Assembly (NCBI RefSeq): GCF_000236585.1
Contig: NC_017278.1
Span: 620,001-684,000, forward strand
DNA length: 64,000 nucleotides
Origin: Thermus sp. CCB_US3_UF1
GTDB lineage: Bacteria > Deinococcota > Deinococci > Deinococcales > Thermaceae
Reading direction: 5' to 3'
Part shown: in pieces, positions 42,017-50,774 of the stretch
Layout: each line of letters begins with the position of its first letter
Position numbering within the stretch: the stretch's first letter is position 1
Position numbers and translations under genes: made by a program
The notes under the pieces: model-generated
Told to the model about the DNA's origin: nothing
Seen by the model: the letters and a program-made list of their open reading frames with translations, nothing else
Database searches by the model: none

Positions 42017-43684
42017 ATGACGAAAGCGTTCCGACGTCGCGATCTGCTCAAAGCCGGTGGGGCCTTGGGCCTGGCGGGCCTGGGCCTGGGGCGGGCCCAG
42101 GGGGCCTTTACCCTCACCTTGGTGCACACCAACGACACCCACGCCCGTCTGGAGCCTACGGAGCTCACCCTATCTGGACAGAGGGTGAAGGTGGGAGGCG
42201 TGGCCCAGCGCATCGCCTTCTTTGACCGCCTGCGGGGGCAGCGGCGGAACCTGCTCTTCCTGGACGCGGGGGACGTCTTCCAGGGCACCCTGTACTTCAA
42301 CCAGTACCGGGGCCTGGCGGACCGCTACTTCATGCACCGGGCCCTTTACCGGGTCATGGCCCTGGGGAACCACGAGTTTGACCTGGGGCCCGGGCCGCTG
42401 GCGGAGTTCCTCAAGGGGGCCAAGTTCAAGGTGGTGTCCGCCAACCTGGGCCTGGAGCGGGAACCCCGGCTCCAGGGCCTCGTCGCCCCCTATGCCGTGC
42501 TCAGCGTGGGCGGGGAGAGGGTGGGGGTGATCGGCCTCACCACCCCGGATACCCGGGAGATCGCCAACCCCGGGCCCACCGTGGACTTCCTGGACCCCTA
42601 CGAGAGCGCCCAGAAGGCGGTGTTTGCCCTCCTGAAGCAGGGGGTGAACAAAATCGTGGTCCTCTCCCACCTGGGCTACGGGGAGGACCTGAAGCTGGCC
42701 AGGCGGCTGGTGGGGGCCCAGGTGATCGTGGGCGGGCACTCCCACACCCTCTTGGGGAGCTTCCCCCACCGGGAACTCTCCCCGGCCGGCCCCTACCCCA
42801 CGGTGGTGAAGAACCCCGAGGGGAAGGACGTGCTGGTGGTCCAGGCCTGGGAGTGGGGCAAGGTGGTGGGCCTCCTCGAGGTCACCTTTGACGCCAAGGG
42901 GGAGGTGGTGGCCTACAAGGGCCAGCCCTTCCTCATGACCCCCGAGGTGGCCCCCGAGGACTTCTTCGCCAAGGAGGCCCTCATGGCCTACGCCCAGCCG
43001 GTGATGGCCCTCATGGCCCAGGTGATCGCCGAGGCCCGGGTGGACCTGGTGGGGGAGCGGGCCATCGTAAGGCGGCGGGAGAGCAACCTGGGCAACCTCA
43101 TCGCCGATGGCATGCTCTGGAAGACCCGAAACGCCGGGACGCAAATCGCCCTGCAAAACGGCGGGGGGATCCGGGCCTCCATCCCCAAGGGGCCCATCAC
43201 CGTGGGCAAGGTCTACGAGGTCTTACCCTTCGGCAACACCCTGGTGGTCATGGACCTGAAGGGCCGGGAGATCAAGGCCGCCCTGGAAAACGGGGTGTCC
43301 CAATGGGAGGCCCAGGCCGGGCGCTTCCTCCAGGTGGCCGGCCTGCGCTACGCCTTTGACCTCTCCCGGCCCGCCGGGGACCGGGTGGTGCGGGTGGAGG
43401 TGAGGACCCCGGGAGGCTTTGTGCCCCTGAACCTCGAGGCCACCTACCGGGTGGTGGTGAACAACTTCATCGCCGCTGGGGGGGATGGGTTTACCGTGCT
43501 CAAGGAGGCCCAGGGCTACCGGGTGGACACGGGCTTCTCCGACGCGGAGAGCTTCATGGACTACCTGCGCGAGCTCAAGGCGGTGGAGCCCAGGCTGGAG
43601 GGCCGGATTGAGGTCCTGAACGAGCCCAAGGGGGAAAAACCGGCCTACTGGGCCTTCCAGATGCCAGAAGGGGTGGGGGTTTAG
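42017..43684 (+). CDS. Tat-exported 5'-nucleotidase/UshA-type phosphoesterase
   Basis: Two-domain nucleotidase releasing phosphate from nucleotides or related diesters outside the membrane. From ATG 42017 (CTGGAGG at 5 nt; TAGACT upstream) it has 555 residues. The N-terminus has a twin-arginine signal (FRRRDLLKAGG). The metallophosphatase domain shows HTNDTHARLEP (about 34-44), DAGDVFQGT, LGNHEFD and GGHSHTLLG; the C-terminal domain has NGGGIRASIPKG and NNFIAAGGDGFTVLK. Ends before a strong two-way terminator. Confidence 0.92.
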   Translation: MTKAFRRRDLLKAGGALGLAGLGLGRAQGAFTLTLVHTNDTHARLEPTELTLSGQRVKVGGVAQRIAFFDRLRGQRRNLLFLDAGDVFQGTLYFNQYRGLADRYFMHRALYRVMALGNHEFDLGPGPLAEFLKGAKFKVVSANLGLEREPRLQGLVAPYAVLSVGGERVGVIGLTTPDTREIANPGPTVDFLDPYESAQKAVFALLKQGVNKIVVLSHLGYGEDLKLARRLVGAQVIVGGHSHTLLGSFPHRELSPAGPYPTVVKNPEGKDVLVVQAWEWGKVVGLLEVTFDAKGEVVAYKGQPFLMTPEVAPEDFFAKEALMAYAQPVMALMAQVIAEARVDLVGERAIVRRRESNLGNLIADGMLWKTRNAGTQIALQNGGGIRASIPKGPITVGKVYEVLPFGNTLVVMDLKGREIKAALENGVSQWEAQAGRFLQVAGLRYAFDLSRPAGDRVVRVEVRTPGGFVPLNLEATYRVVVNNFIAAGGDGFTVLKEAQGYRVDTGFSDAESFMDYLRELKAVEPRLEGRIEVLNEPKGEKPAYWAFQMPEGVGV

Positions 43685-43694
43685 ACCCCAATGG

Positions 43695-43718
43695 GGCCCC
43701 GGGGGGTCCCCCGGGGCC
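43695..43718. terminator. Bidirectional GC terminator between convergent genes
   Basis: An 11-bp perfect stem (43695-43705 with 43708-43718, loop of 2; a few inner pairs would open) lies between the nucleotidase stop and the MOSC gene, whose stop codon touches it. It can serve both strands. Confidence 0.65.
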
Positions 43719-44161
43719 TACTCCGCCAGGGTCAGAACCTTTACCCCATCTCCCACCCGTACCCACCCCCCTTGGAGGACCCGGGCGTAAACCCCCCGGC
43801 CCCCATAGAGGAGCTTGGGCAGGCGCAGGTCAAACTGGGAAAGGCTTCGGCAGACGGTGCAGAGGGAGGTGAGCTCCAAAACCGCCTCCCCCACCTGGAG
43901 CCTGGCCCCGGGGGGGAGGGTGTGGGGGTCCAGGTCCAGGAGGAGGTTTTCCCCCAGGGCCCCGTAGGGGAGGTTTATCCCCGCCTCCTGGGCCTTCCCG
44001 TAGGCGGGAAGCCCTGCCACCAGGACCGCCCGGTCGGGGTCCTTCCCCGCGTGCCGGTCCCCCTTGGCCCCAAGGCCGGCCACCAGCTCCAAGGCCGCCA
44101 CGGGGTCCTTGGGTAGGCCAGGCCCCACCCCCAGGTGCAGGGAAACCACCCGCCCCCTCAT
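43718..44161 (-). CDS. MOSC-domain protein
   Basis: 147 residues of the MOSC fold (the C-terminal domain of molybdenum cofactor sulfurase, also YiiM-like). The conserved Cys lies in LTSLCTVCRSL (about 100), and the N-terminal KGDRHAGKDPDRAV is typical. Alone such proteins carry or bind sulfur or the molybdenum cofactor. It follows the cytochrome gene with a 4 nt overlap and the Mo enzyme two genes upstream, so a role in cofactor supply to that enzyme is likely but inferred. Confidence 0.86.
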   Translation of the reverse strand: MRGRVVSLHLGVGPGLPKDPVAALELVAGLGAKGDRHAGKDPDRAVLVAGLPAYGKAQEAGINLPYGALGENLLLDLDPHTLPPGARLQVGEAVLELTSLCTVCRSLSQFDLRLPKLLYGGRGVYARVLQGGWVRVGDGVKVLTLAE

Positions 44162-44847
44162 GGCAGCTTCAGCCCTTGCCGGGCCTTGAGCACCTCCTCC
44201 GGGCCCAGGGGCTTTTCCCGGGCGGCCTTCACCTCGGCTGGGGTGTAGGGCCTAACCCCCTGAGGGGCCCCCCAGGTGAGGAGGTGGTTCAGGACCAAGG
44301 CCAGCTCCTCGTCGGAAAGCCAGGTGAAGCCGGGCATGATGCCGCTATACTCCTGCCCCTCCACCTTGATGGGGCCCTGCACCCCGTAAAGCACCGCCAG
44401 GAGGAGGTAGTTCCGCCCTCCCTCCACCCGGAGGAGCTTTTCCACGTGCCCCTTGAGGGGAGGGAAGGTGGGCGGGTTCCCCTCCCCCTGGGGCCCGTGG
44501 CAGCCCGCGCAGCTGGCGTAGACCTGGGCCCCGGTCTTGGCCTGGGCCTGGACCGGGGGCGGGGCGGGCGGGGGCTGCAGGCCCAAGTAAAGGGCCAGGT
44601 AGTCCAGGATGGCGGCCCGCTCCTCGGGGGTGATCTGCAGGCCCCGGCTCACCATCTCGGTGAGGATGGCGTCCCAACGCTCTCGGGAAAGGCGTTCCCG
44701 GGCTACGAAGCCGATGTCGTGGCAGGCCTGGCACTTGGCCAGGACCAGGTCCTTTCCTGGCCCCTCGGGCAGGGTGTACTGGCCGAGGGCCAGGTACCCG
44801 GCAAGGCCGAGGGCCAGAAGGCCCATGGGCGCAAGGAATCTCTTCAT
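44158..44847 (-). CDS. Exported dihaem cytochrome c
   Basis: 229 residues: N-terminal membrane anchor or signal (about 5-22) and two cytochrome c domains, each with CxxCH: CQACH (about 39-43) and CAGCH (about 114-118), split by a Pro-rich linker (PPPAPPPV). Axial Met candidates are MVSRG in domain 1 and GIMPGF in domain 2. By position it should accept electrons from the sulfite oxidase-type enzyme encoded upstream and pass them to the respiratory chain. Confidence 0.92.
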   Translation of the reverse strand: MKRFLAPMGLLALGLAGYLALGQYTLPEGPGKDLVLAKCQACHDIGFVARERLSRERWDAILTEMVSRGLQITPEERAAILDYLALYLGLQPPPAPPPVQAQAKTGAQVYASCAGCHGPQGEGNPPTFPPLKGHVEKLLRVEGGRNYLLLAVLYGVQGPIKVEGQEYSGIMPGFTWLSDEELALVLNHLLTWGAPQGVRPYTPAEVKAAREKPLGPEEVLKARQGLKLP

Positions 44848-44906
44848 GGTTCAAGTCTAAGGCCAAGCCCCGGAGGGCTTGGTGGGGCCCGCTACGCCCC
44901 TGGGGT

Positions 44907-46130
44907 TTAGGACACGGTGAACCTCACCCGCATCACGCCGCTGTACTCGTAGCCCCGCTCGTTCCAGGCCACGTTGCCGTCCAGGGGCTGGCTGCGCCCG
45001 GCGGCGTCCCAGGCCCGGGCCATGACCTCGTGCTCCCCGGGTCGGAGGTAGACCGTCCCCCGCCAGCGCACCCAGCCGAAGGTCTTTTCCGTGCGCTCCA
45101 GCTCTGCCCTGTGCCAGCTCCGTCCGCCGTTGGTGGAAAGCTCCACGCTCACGATGGGCGCGATGCCGTCGTTGAAGGCCACCCCCTCCACCCGCACGTA
45201 GGGGCCCCGGACGGTCTGCCCCTCCAGGGGGGCGAAGATGAAGCTGTTGAGGGTGACCAGCCAGTTGGGGCGGGAGTTTTGGAAGCTATACGGGTAAGTT
45301 TTGCCCGGCTCTTGCGGAAGGAAAGGCAGTTGGGTGTTGGGGATGGCGGGCACCCGGTAGCGGGGCATCTGCTCGGTGGTGGTGTTTTCGCCCTCTGTGA
45401 ACTCTATCTTTTCCACCCATTTCACATGGTTTACCCCGAAGTAGCCCGGGAAGACCAGGCGCACGGGCCCCCCGTGGACCGCGGGCAAGGGCTCACCGTT
45501 CATGGAGAGGGCCAGGAGGGCGTTTTCCAGGGCGTGGATGGGCACGGAGCGCACGAACTCGGGGGCGTTCCCCTGGCGGCTGGCGTGGGCGGTGATGTGG
45601 AAGGCCTTGTCCAGGAGCTTGGCCCCCTTGGCGGCCAGGAGGTCCCTAAGGCGCACCCCGCGGAAGGTCACGTTCCCCACCCCGCCCCGCTTCCAGGGGT
45701 TGCCGGAGGGGCGGGGTTGGTAGAGGGTGCGTCCGTTCCCCGAGCACTGGAGGACCATGGTCACCTCCTGCTGGGGCAGGGAGAGGAGTTCCTTGGCCTC
45801 AAAGGTAAAGGGCTTGTCCACCAGGCCCCCCACCTGGACCTTCCAGCCCTCGAGGTTCGCCCCCTCCACGGTGTTGTAGCCGGGGAGGTCCACGTTGTTG
45901 CGGATGTAGAGGATCTCCTTGGGGGTGCGCTCGGCGTTGGCCGCCAGGAGCTCGTAAGGGGTTTCCAGGACGATGGGCCTTTGGGAGAGGACAAGGAGCC
46001 TCCGGTCCTTTCCCCTCACCAGCTGGTCTGCGGTGGGGGCCTGCTGGGCCAGGCCCCGGCCCCCTACGGCCAGAAAGGCCGCCCCCAGACCCATGAGCTT
46101 CAACGTGGTGCGGCGGTTCACCTTTCCCAT
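44907..46130 (-). CDS. sorA: Sulfite oxidase-family molybdoenzyme (sulfite dehydrogenase)
   Basis: Oxidises sulfite to sulfate outside the membrane, passing electrons to a cytochrome c. From ATG 46130 (GGAGG upstream) it has 407 residues. A Tat signal (NRRTTLKLMG) exports the folded Mo enzyme. The molybdenum ligand Cys lies in VLQCSGNGR (about 150-158), FRGVRLRDLL and HGGPVRLVFPGYFG follow, and the C-terminal Mo-co dimerisation domain (about 285-405) has VEGVAFNDGIAPIVSVELSTNGG. No haem domain is fused, so the downstream cytochrome is the partner. SoxC is the alternative, but no sox genes are nearby. Confidence 0.88.
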   Translation of the reverse strand: MGKVNRRTTLKLMGLGAAFLAVGGRGLAQQAPTADQLVRGKDRRLLVLSQRPIVLETPYELLAANAERTPKEILYIRNNVDLPGYNTVEGANLEGWKVQVGGLVDKPFTFEAKELLSLPQQEVTMVLQCSGNGRTLYQPRPSGNPWKRGGVGNVTFRGVRLRDLLAAKGAKLLDKAFHITAHASRQGNAPEFVRSVPIHALENALLALSMNGEPLPAVHGGPVRLVFPGYFGVNHVKWVEKIEFTEGENTTTEQMPRYRVPAIPNTQLPFLPQEPGKTYPYSFQNSRPNWLVTLNSFIFAPLEGQTVRGPYVRVEGVAFNDGIAPIVSVELSTNGGRSWHRAELERTEKTFGWVRWRGTVYLRPGEHEVMARAWDAAGRSQPLDGNVAWNERGYEYSGVMRVRFTVS

Positions 46131-46149
46131 AAAGCCTCCACGAAGCCGG

Positions 46150-46212
46150 GGGGACATTTGTCCCCGCTTTCCGGTTGCCCCCAATCTAGAGAGCACACCC
46201 TACCCCTGTCAA
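46150..46212 (-). promoter_or_regulatory. Sulfite dehydrogenase promoter and leader palindrome
   Basis: TTGACA (46207-46212) and TAGATT (46183-46188), 18-bp spacer, on the minus strand. Between the expected transcript start and the ribosome site lies the perfect 16-bp inverted repeat GGGGACATTTGTCCCC (46150-46165), a possible operator or leader hairpin. Confidence 0.6.
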
Positions 46213-46310
46213 GTGAGGGTTTGCAAGGATGAAGCCCATTTGTAAGGGGTATTGGCCTCGCCTTGCTAGGGGGGTATAAGGGGGCCTGCCGCGGGGTTAA
46301 GATAAGGGGC

Positions 46311-48737
46311 ATGCTGAAGGGCGAAGGCCCTGGTCCCTTACCCCCCCTTTTGCAGCAGTACGTGGAGCTGCGGGACCGCTACCCGGACTACCTCCTCCTT
46401 TTCCAGGTGGGGGATTTCTACGAGTGCTTCGGCGAGGATGCCGAGCGCCTGGCCCGCGCCCTGGGCCTGGCCCTCACCCACAAGTCCAGCAAGGACTTCA
46501 CCACCCCCATGGCGGGGATACCCATCCGGGCCTTTGACGCCTACGCCGAGCGCCTCCTCAAGCTGGGCTTCCGCCTGGCGGTGGCCGACCAGGTGGAGCC
46601 GGCGGAGGAGGCCGAAGGCCTGGTGCGCCGCGAGGTCACCCAGCTCCTCACCCCCGGGACCCTGGTCCAGGAGAGCCTCCTGCCCAAGGAGGCCAACTAC
46701 CTGGCGGCCCTGGCCACGGGGGACGGCTGGGGGGTGGCCTTTTTGGACGTGTCCACCGGGGAGTTCAAGGGGACGGTGTTGCACGGCAAAAGCGCCCTTT
46801 ACGACGAGCTTTTCCGCCACCGGCCCGCGGAGGTCCTCCTGGCCCCCGAGCTCCGGGAAAACCCAGAGTTTGTGGAGGAGTTTCAGAAGCGCTTCCCGGT
46901 CATGCTTTCCGAGGCCCCCTTTGACCCCGTGGGGGAAGGCCCCCTAGCCCTGCGGCGGGCCCAGGGGGCCCTTTTGGCCTATGCCCGGGCCACCCAGGGG
47001 GGCACCCTAAGCGTCCGGCCCTTCCGTTTCTATGACCCCGGGGCCTTCATGCGCCTGCCCGAGGCCACCCTTAGGGCCCTGGAGGTTTTTGAGCCCCTAC
47101 GGGGCCAGGACACCCTGTTTGGGGTTCTGGACGAGACCCGGACCGCCCCCGGGCGCAGGCTCCTCCAGGGCTGGCTCCGCCATCCCCTCCTGGACCCGGG
47201 CCCCCTGGAGGCCCGGCTTTCCCGGGTGGAGCGGTTCGTGAGGGAGGGGGCCTTGCGGGAGGGGGTCCGGCGCCTCCTCTTTCGCTTGGCCGATCTGGAG
47301 CGGCTCGCCACCCGCCTGGAGCTGGGCCGGGCGGGGCCCCGGGACCTTGCGGCCCTGCGGCGGAGCCTGGCCCTCCTTCCCGAGCTGAAGGCCCTCCTGG
47401 GGGAAGAGGTGGGCCTTCCCGACCTTTCCGCCCTTTTGGGGGAACTGCAGGCGGCCTTGGTGGAGGACCCTCCCCTGAAGCTTTCCGAGGGGGGGCTGAT
47501 CCGCGAGGGGTACGACCCCCACCTGGACCTTCTGCGGCGGGCCCACCGGGAGGGGGTGGCCTATTTCCTGGAACTGGAGGAGGGGGAGAAGGCCCGGACC
47601 GGCATCCCCACCCTGAAGGTGGGCTACAACGCCGTCTTCGGGTACTACCTGGAGGTGACCCGGCCCTACTATGACCGCGTGCCCCCGGAGTACAAGCCCA
47701 TCCAGACCCTCAAGGACCGCCAGCGCTACACCCTGCCGGAGCTGAAGGAAAGGGAGCGGGAGCTTTACCGCCTCGAGGCCCAGATCCGCCGCCGGGAGGA
47801 GGAGGTTTTCCTGGAGGTGCGGGAAAGGGCCAAGGGGGAGGTGGAGGCCTTAAGGGAGGCGGCCCGGGTCCTGGCCGAGCTGGATGTCTACGCCGCCTTG
47901 GCCGAGGTGGCGGTGCGCTATGGCTACACCCGGCCCCGCTTCGGCGGGCGGCTGCGCATCGTGGCCGGGCGGCACCCGGTGGTGGAGCGGCGCACGGCCT
48001 TCGTGCCCAACGACCTGGAGATGGCGGGGGAGCTGGTCCTGGTCACGGGGCCCAACATGGCGGGGAAGAGCACCTTCCTGCGCCAGACCGCCCTCATCGC
48101 CCTCCTGGCCCAAGTGGGGAGCTTCGTCCCCGCGGAGGAGGCCGAGCTTCCCCTTTTTGACCGCATCCTCACCCGCATCGGGGCCTCCGACGACCTGGCG
48201 GGAGGGCGGAGCACCTTCATGGTGGAGATGGAGGAGGTGGCCCTGATCCTCAAGGAGGCCACGGAAAGGAGCCTGGTCCTTCTGGACGAGGTGGGCCGGG
48301 GCACCAGCAGCCTGGACGGGGTGGCCATCGCCACCGCCGTGGCCGAGGCCCTGCACGAGCGGCGGTGCTACGCTCTCTTCGCCACCCACTACTTTGAGCT
48401 CACCGCCTTGCCCTTGCCCCGGCTGAAAAACCTGCACGTGGCCGCCAAGGAGGAGGAGGGGGGGCTTACCTTCTACCACCAGGTCCTGCCCGGGCCGGCC
48501 TCCAAGAGCTACGGGGTGGAGGTGGCCCGCCTGGCGGGCCTGCCCCCGGCGGTGGTGGAGCGGGCCCAGGCCCTCCTCCAGGCCATGGCCGCCCGGCGGG
48601 AGGGCCTGGCGGCGGAGGTTTTGGAGCGGCTCCTCGCCCTGGACCCCGACCGCCTCACCCCCCTGGAGGCCCTCCGCCTCCTCCACGAGCTCAGGGCCTT
48701 GGCCCTGGGAACCCCCTTGGGTACCATGAAGGGGTGA
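46311..48737 (+). CDS. mutS: DNA mismatch repair protein MutS
   Basis: Recognises mismatches and starts repair. From ATG 46311 (808 residues; TAAGAT 7 nt upstream) it matches Thermus MutS closely. Domain I has the wedge motif VGDFYECFGEDA (Phe and Glu that insert at the mismatch); the ATPase has Walker A GPNMAGKST (about 581-589), the signature around DDLAGGRSTFMVEM, Walker B LVLLDEVGRGTSS and the dimer His motif ATHYFEL. A longer start at 46263 is possible in the track of the frame but has no signal. mutL starts before it ends (4 nt overlap). Confidence 0.95.
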   Translation: MLKGEGPGPLPPLLQQYVELRDRYPDYLLLFQVGDFYECFGEDAERLARALGLALTHKSSKDFTTPMAGIPIRAFDAYAERLLKLGFRLAVADQVEPAEEAEGLVRREVTQLLTPGTLVQESLLPKEANYLAALATGDGWGVAFLDVSTGEFKGTVLHGKSALYDELFRHRPAEVLLAPELRENPEFVEEFQKRFPVMLSEAPFDPVGEGPLALRRAQGALLAYARATQGGTLSVRPFRFYDPGAFMRLPEATLRALEVFEPLRGQDTLFGVLDETRTAPGRRLLQGWLRHPLLDPGPLEARLSRVERFVREGALREGVRRLLFRLADLERLATRLELGRAGPRDLAALRRSLALLPELKALLGEEVGLPDLSALLGELQAALVEDPPLKLSEGGLIREGYDPHLDLLRRAHREGVAYFLELEEGEKARTGIPTLKVGYNAVFGYYLEVTRPYYDRVPPEYKPIQTLKDRQRYTLPELKERERELYRLEAQIRRREEEVFLEVRERAKGEVEALREAARVLAELDVYAALAEVAVRYGYTRPRFGGRLRIVAGRHPVVERRTAFVPNDLEMAGELVLVTGPNMAGKSTFLRQTALIALLAQVGSFVPAEEAELPLFDRILTRIGASDDLAGGRSTFMVEMEEVALILKEATERSLVLLDEVGRGTSSLDGVAIATAVAEALHERRCYALFATHYFELTALPLPRLKNLHVAAKEEEGGLTFYHQVLPGPASKSYGVEVARLAGLPPAVVERAQALLQAMAARREGLAAEVLERLLALDPDRLTPLEALRLLHELRALALGTPLGTMKG

Positions 48738-50353
48738 TCCGCCCCCTGCCCGAGGCGCTCCGGGGCCTCCTGGCCCGGGGCGAGGTCCTCCTTTCTGTGA
48801 GGGATGCGGTGCGGGAGCTTTTGGAAAACGCCCTGGACGCGGGGGCCAGGCGGGTGGTGGTGGAGCTCCATGGGGGAGGGCTGGAGCGGCTCGTGGTGGA
48901 GGATGACGGGGCGGGGATCCCCTTGGAGGAGCTTCCCTTGGCCGTGGAGCCCTTCGCCACCAGCAAGCTGGAGGATCCTTCCCGCATCGCCACCTTGGGC
49001 TTCCGGGGCCAGGCCCTCTACGCCCTGCGCCAGGCGGCTTCCTTGCGCATCCGCTCCCGGCCCCGGGGGCAGCTGGGTGGGGGGCTCCTTGTGGTGCAGG
49101 GGGAGCGGGTGGAGCTCAAGGAGGTGCCCGCCCCGCCCGGCACCCGGGTGGAGGTGGTGGGCCTCTTCCGAGGGGAAGGGCGGGAGGCGGGGCGGGAGCT
49201 CAAGGGGGTTTTGGACCTCCTCCGCCGCTACCTCCTCCACCACCCTAGCCTTTCCCTGGCCCTTTTCGCCGAGGGGGAGGCCCGGCTTCTCTTCCCCGGG
49301 GCTGGGCTTCTGCAGGCGGCCCAGCTGGCCTTTGGCCGGGTGTTGGCCGACCGGCTCCTTCCCCTCGAGGCAAGGGAAGGCGGCCTCCACCTCGGGGGCC
49401 TCCTCTCCGGCCCCCAGGCCTCCCGCACCCGGCCTGACCTCCTCTTCCTTGCGGTGAACGGCCGGCCCGTGGCCTGGCCCGAGGGCCTCCTCAAGGCCCT
49501 GCGGCGGGCCTACCAGGGACTCCTCCCCGAGGGGCACTTTCCCGTGGGGGTGGTGAACCTTTACCTGCCCCCTGACCTCTACCGCCTGCGCCTGGATGCC
49601 CGCAAGGAGGAGGTGGCCCTGGCCAAGGAGGTGGAGGACTTCCTGGAAGGGGCCCTAAGGGGTCTTTTCCGCCGCCTGGACCTGGCCCGGGCCCTGCCCG
49701 AGCCCAAGCCCCTTTTTCCCCTTGCCCCCCCCACCCCTTCGGGCCTGCCCCGCCTGCGCTACCTGGGCCAGTTCCGGGATAGCTACCTCTTGGCCGAGGG
49801 GGGGGATACCCTCTACGTGGTGGACCAGCACGCCGCCCACGAGCGCCTCCTCTATGAGGCCTTTTGGGCCCAGCTCCAGGCCGAGGGGCCCAAGCCCCTG
49901 GCCTACCCGGTGCTGGTGGACCTCGCCCCTGAGGAGGAAGGCCTGCTGGGGGGGGAGGCCCTGGATGCCCTGTTCGCCTACGAGCCCTTTGGCCCGGGCA
50001 GGGTGCGCCTCCTGGCCGCCCCGGCCTTCCTGCACCCTTACCCTTTGCTCCTGCCCGAGGTCTTCCGGGAGGCCCTGAAGGGGGAGGAGAGAAGCCTGAA
50101 AGACCTCCTGGCCCGCCTGGCCTGCCTGCCCGCGGTGAAGGCCGGCCACCCCCTGGGCCAGGCCGAGGGGCAGGCCCTGCTGGATGCCCTGGTGGCCTGC
50201 CAGACCCCGTGGGTCTGCCCCCATGGGCGGCCTGTCCTCCTGGCCCTCAAGGAGGAGGAGCTCATCCGCCGCTTTGGCCGCCGCTCGGGGGCGCGGGCAG
50301 GAGGAGAAGCCCGTCCTCGTCCGCTACCAGAAAGCTTCCCGGGAGGATCCTGA
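48734..50353 (+). CDS. mutL: DNA mismatch repair endonuclease MutL
   Basis: Nicks the strand to be repaired after MutS signals. 539 residues: GHKL ATPase (VRELLENALDAGA, DDGAGI, TLGFRGQAL), a linker, and a C-terminal domain with the metal-dependent nuclease motif DQHAAHERLLYE (about 362-373) and the ACQTPWVCPHGRP segment. These show a latent endonuclease, expected in bacteria without MutH. The last ~23 residues (Arg/Gly/Pro) run antisense through the convergent rraA gene, a 92 nt overlap. Confidence 0.94.
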   Translation: MIRPLPEALRGLLARGEVLLSVRDAVRELLENALDAGARRVVVELHGGGLERLVVEDDGAGIPLEELPLAVEPFATSKLEDPSRIATLGFRGQALYALRQAASLRIRSRPRGQLGGGLLVVQGERVELKEVPAPPGTRVEVVGLFRGEGREAGRELKGVLDLLRRYLLHHPSLSLALFAEGEARLLFPGAGLLQAAQLAFGRVLADRLLPLEAREGGLHLGGLLSGPQASRTRPDLLFLAVNGRPVAWPEGLLKALRRAYQGLLPEGHFPVGVVNLYLPPDLYRLRLDARKEEVALAKEVEDFLEGALRGLFRRLDLARALPEPKPLFPLAPPTPSGLPRLRYLGQFRDSYLLAEGGDTLYVVDQHAAHERLLYEAFWAQLQAEGPKPLAYPVLVDLAPEEEGLLGGEALDALFAYEPFGPGRVRLLAAPAFLHPYPLLLPEVFREALKGEERSLKDLLARLACLPAVKAGHPLGQAEGQALLDALVACQTPWVCPHGRPVLLALKEEELIRRFGRRSGARAGGEARPRPLPESFPGGS

Positions 50354-50756
50354 CCCCCCAAAGCTCCAGGGGCACGTCCACCTCCCCTTGCCCCTCCTTG
50401 GCGCTCTTTTTGGGGGTGGCGGCCAGGGCCAGGATGCCCAGGGAAAGGGATTGGAGCTCCGCGGTGTCCCGCACCGCCCCATGGACCACCACCCCGGTCC
50501 AGCCCCGTTCCCAGGCCAGCCGGGCCAGGTTGCCGCCCAGGAGGGCGGTGCGCAGGGAACCCCCGCAGTCGACCACCAGCACCTGGCCCTTCCCCTCCTC
50601 CTCCAGCACCTGGCGCACCAGGGCGTTGTCCTCCCGCACCCTAAGGGTGCGTACCCTCCCGGCAAAGCGCTTCCTGCCGCCAAAGCTCTTGTACACCATG
50701 GGCAGGGTGTCCGCCTCGGGGTGGGCATCGGAAAGGTCCGTGGTGATGAGCTCCAT
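50262..50756 (-). CDS. rraA: RraA-family protein
   Basis: 164-residue RraA fold: in E. coli it binds RNase E, while related proteins are class II aldolases; older annotation as menaquinone methyltransferase is wrong. Marks: DLSDAHPE at the start, VLVVDCGGSLRTALLGGNLARLAWERGWTG (from about 77) and VVVHGAVRDTAELQ. Thermus has no close RNase E that I can see here, so the role is open. Start ATG 50756: TACTAT lies 6 nt upstream. A 524-residue open frame that includes this gene is an artefact of antisense reading through purU. Confidence 0.9.
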   Translation of the reverse strand: MELITTDLSDAHPEADTLPMVYKSFGGRKRFAGRVRTLRVREDNALVRQVLEEEGKGQVLVVDCGGSLRTALLGGNLARLAWERGWTGVVVHGAVRDTAELQSLSLGILALAATPKKSAKEGQGEVDVPLELWGVRILPGSFLVADEDGLLLLPAPPSGGQSGG

Positions 50757-50761
50757 GGGGA

Positions 50762-50768
50762 TATAGTA
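50762..50768. promoter_or_regulatory. Shared bidirectional -10 box of rraA and purU
   Basis: TATAGTA reads TATAGT on the plus strand (7 nt before purU ATG 50775) and TACTAT on the minus strand (6 nt before rraA ATG 50756). Only 18 bp separate the two start codons, so both mRNAs should be leaderless and polymerase can bind one direction at a time. Confidence 0.65.
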
Positions 50769-50774
50769 GCGGGC

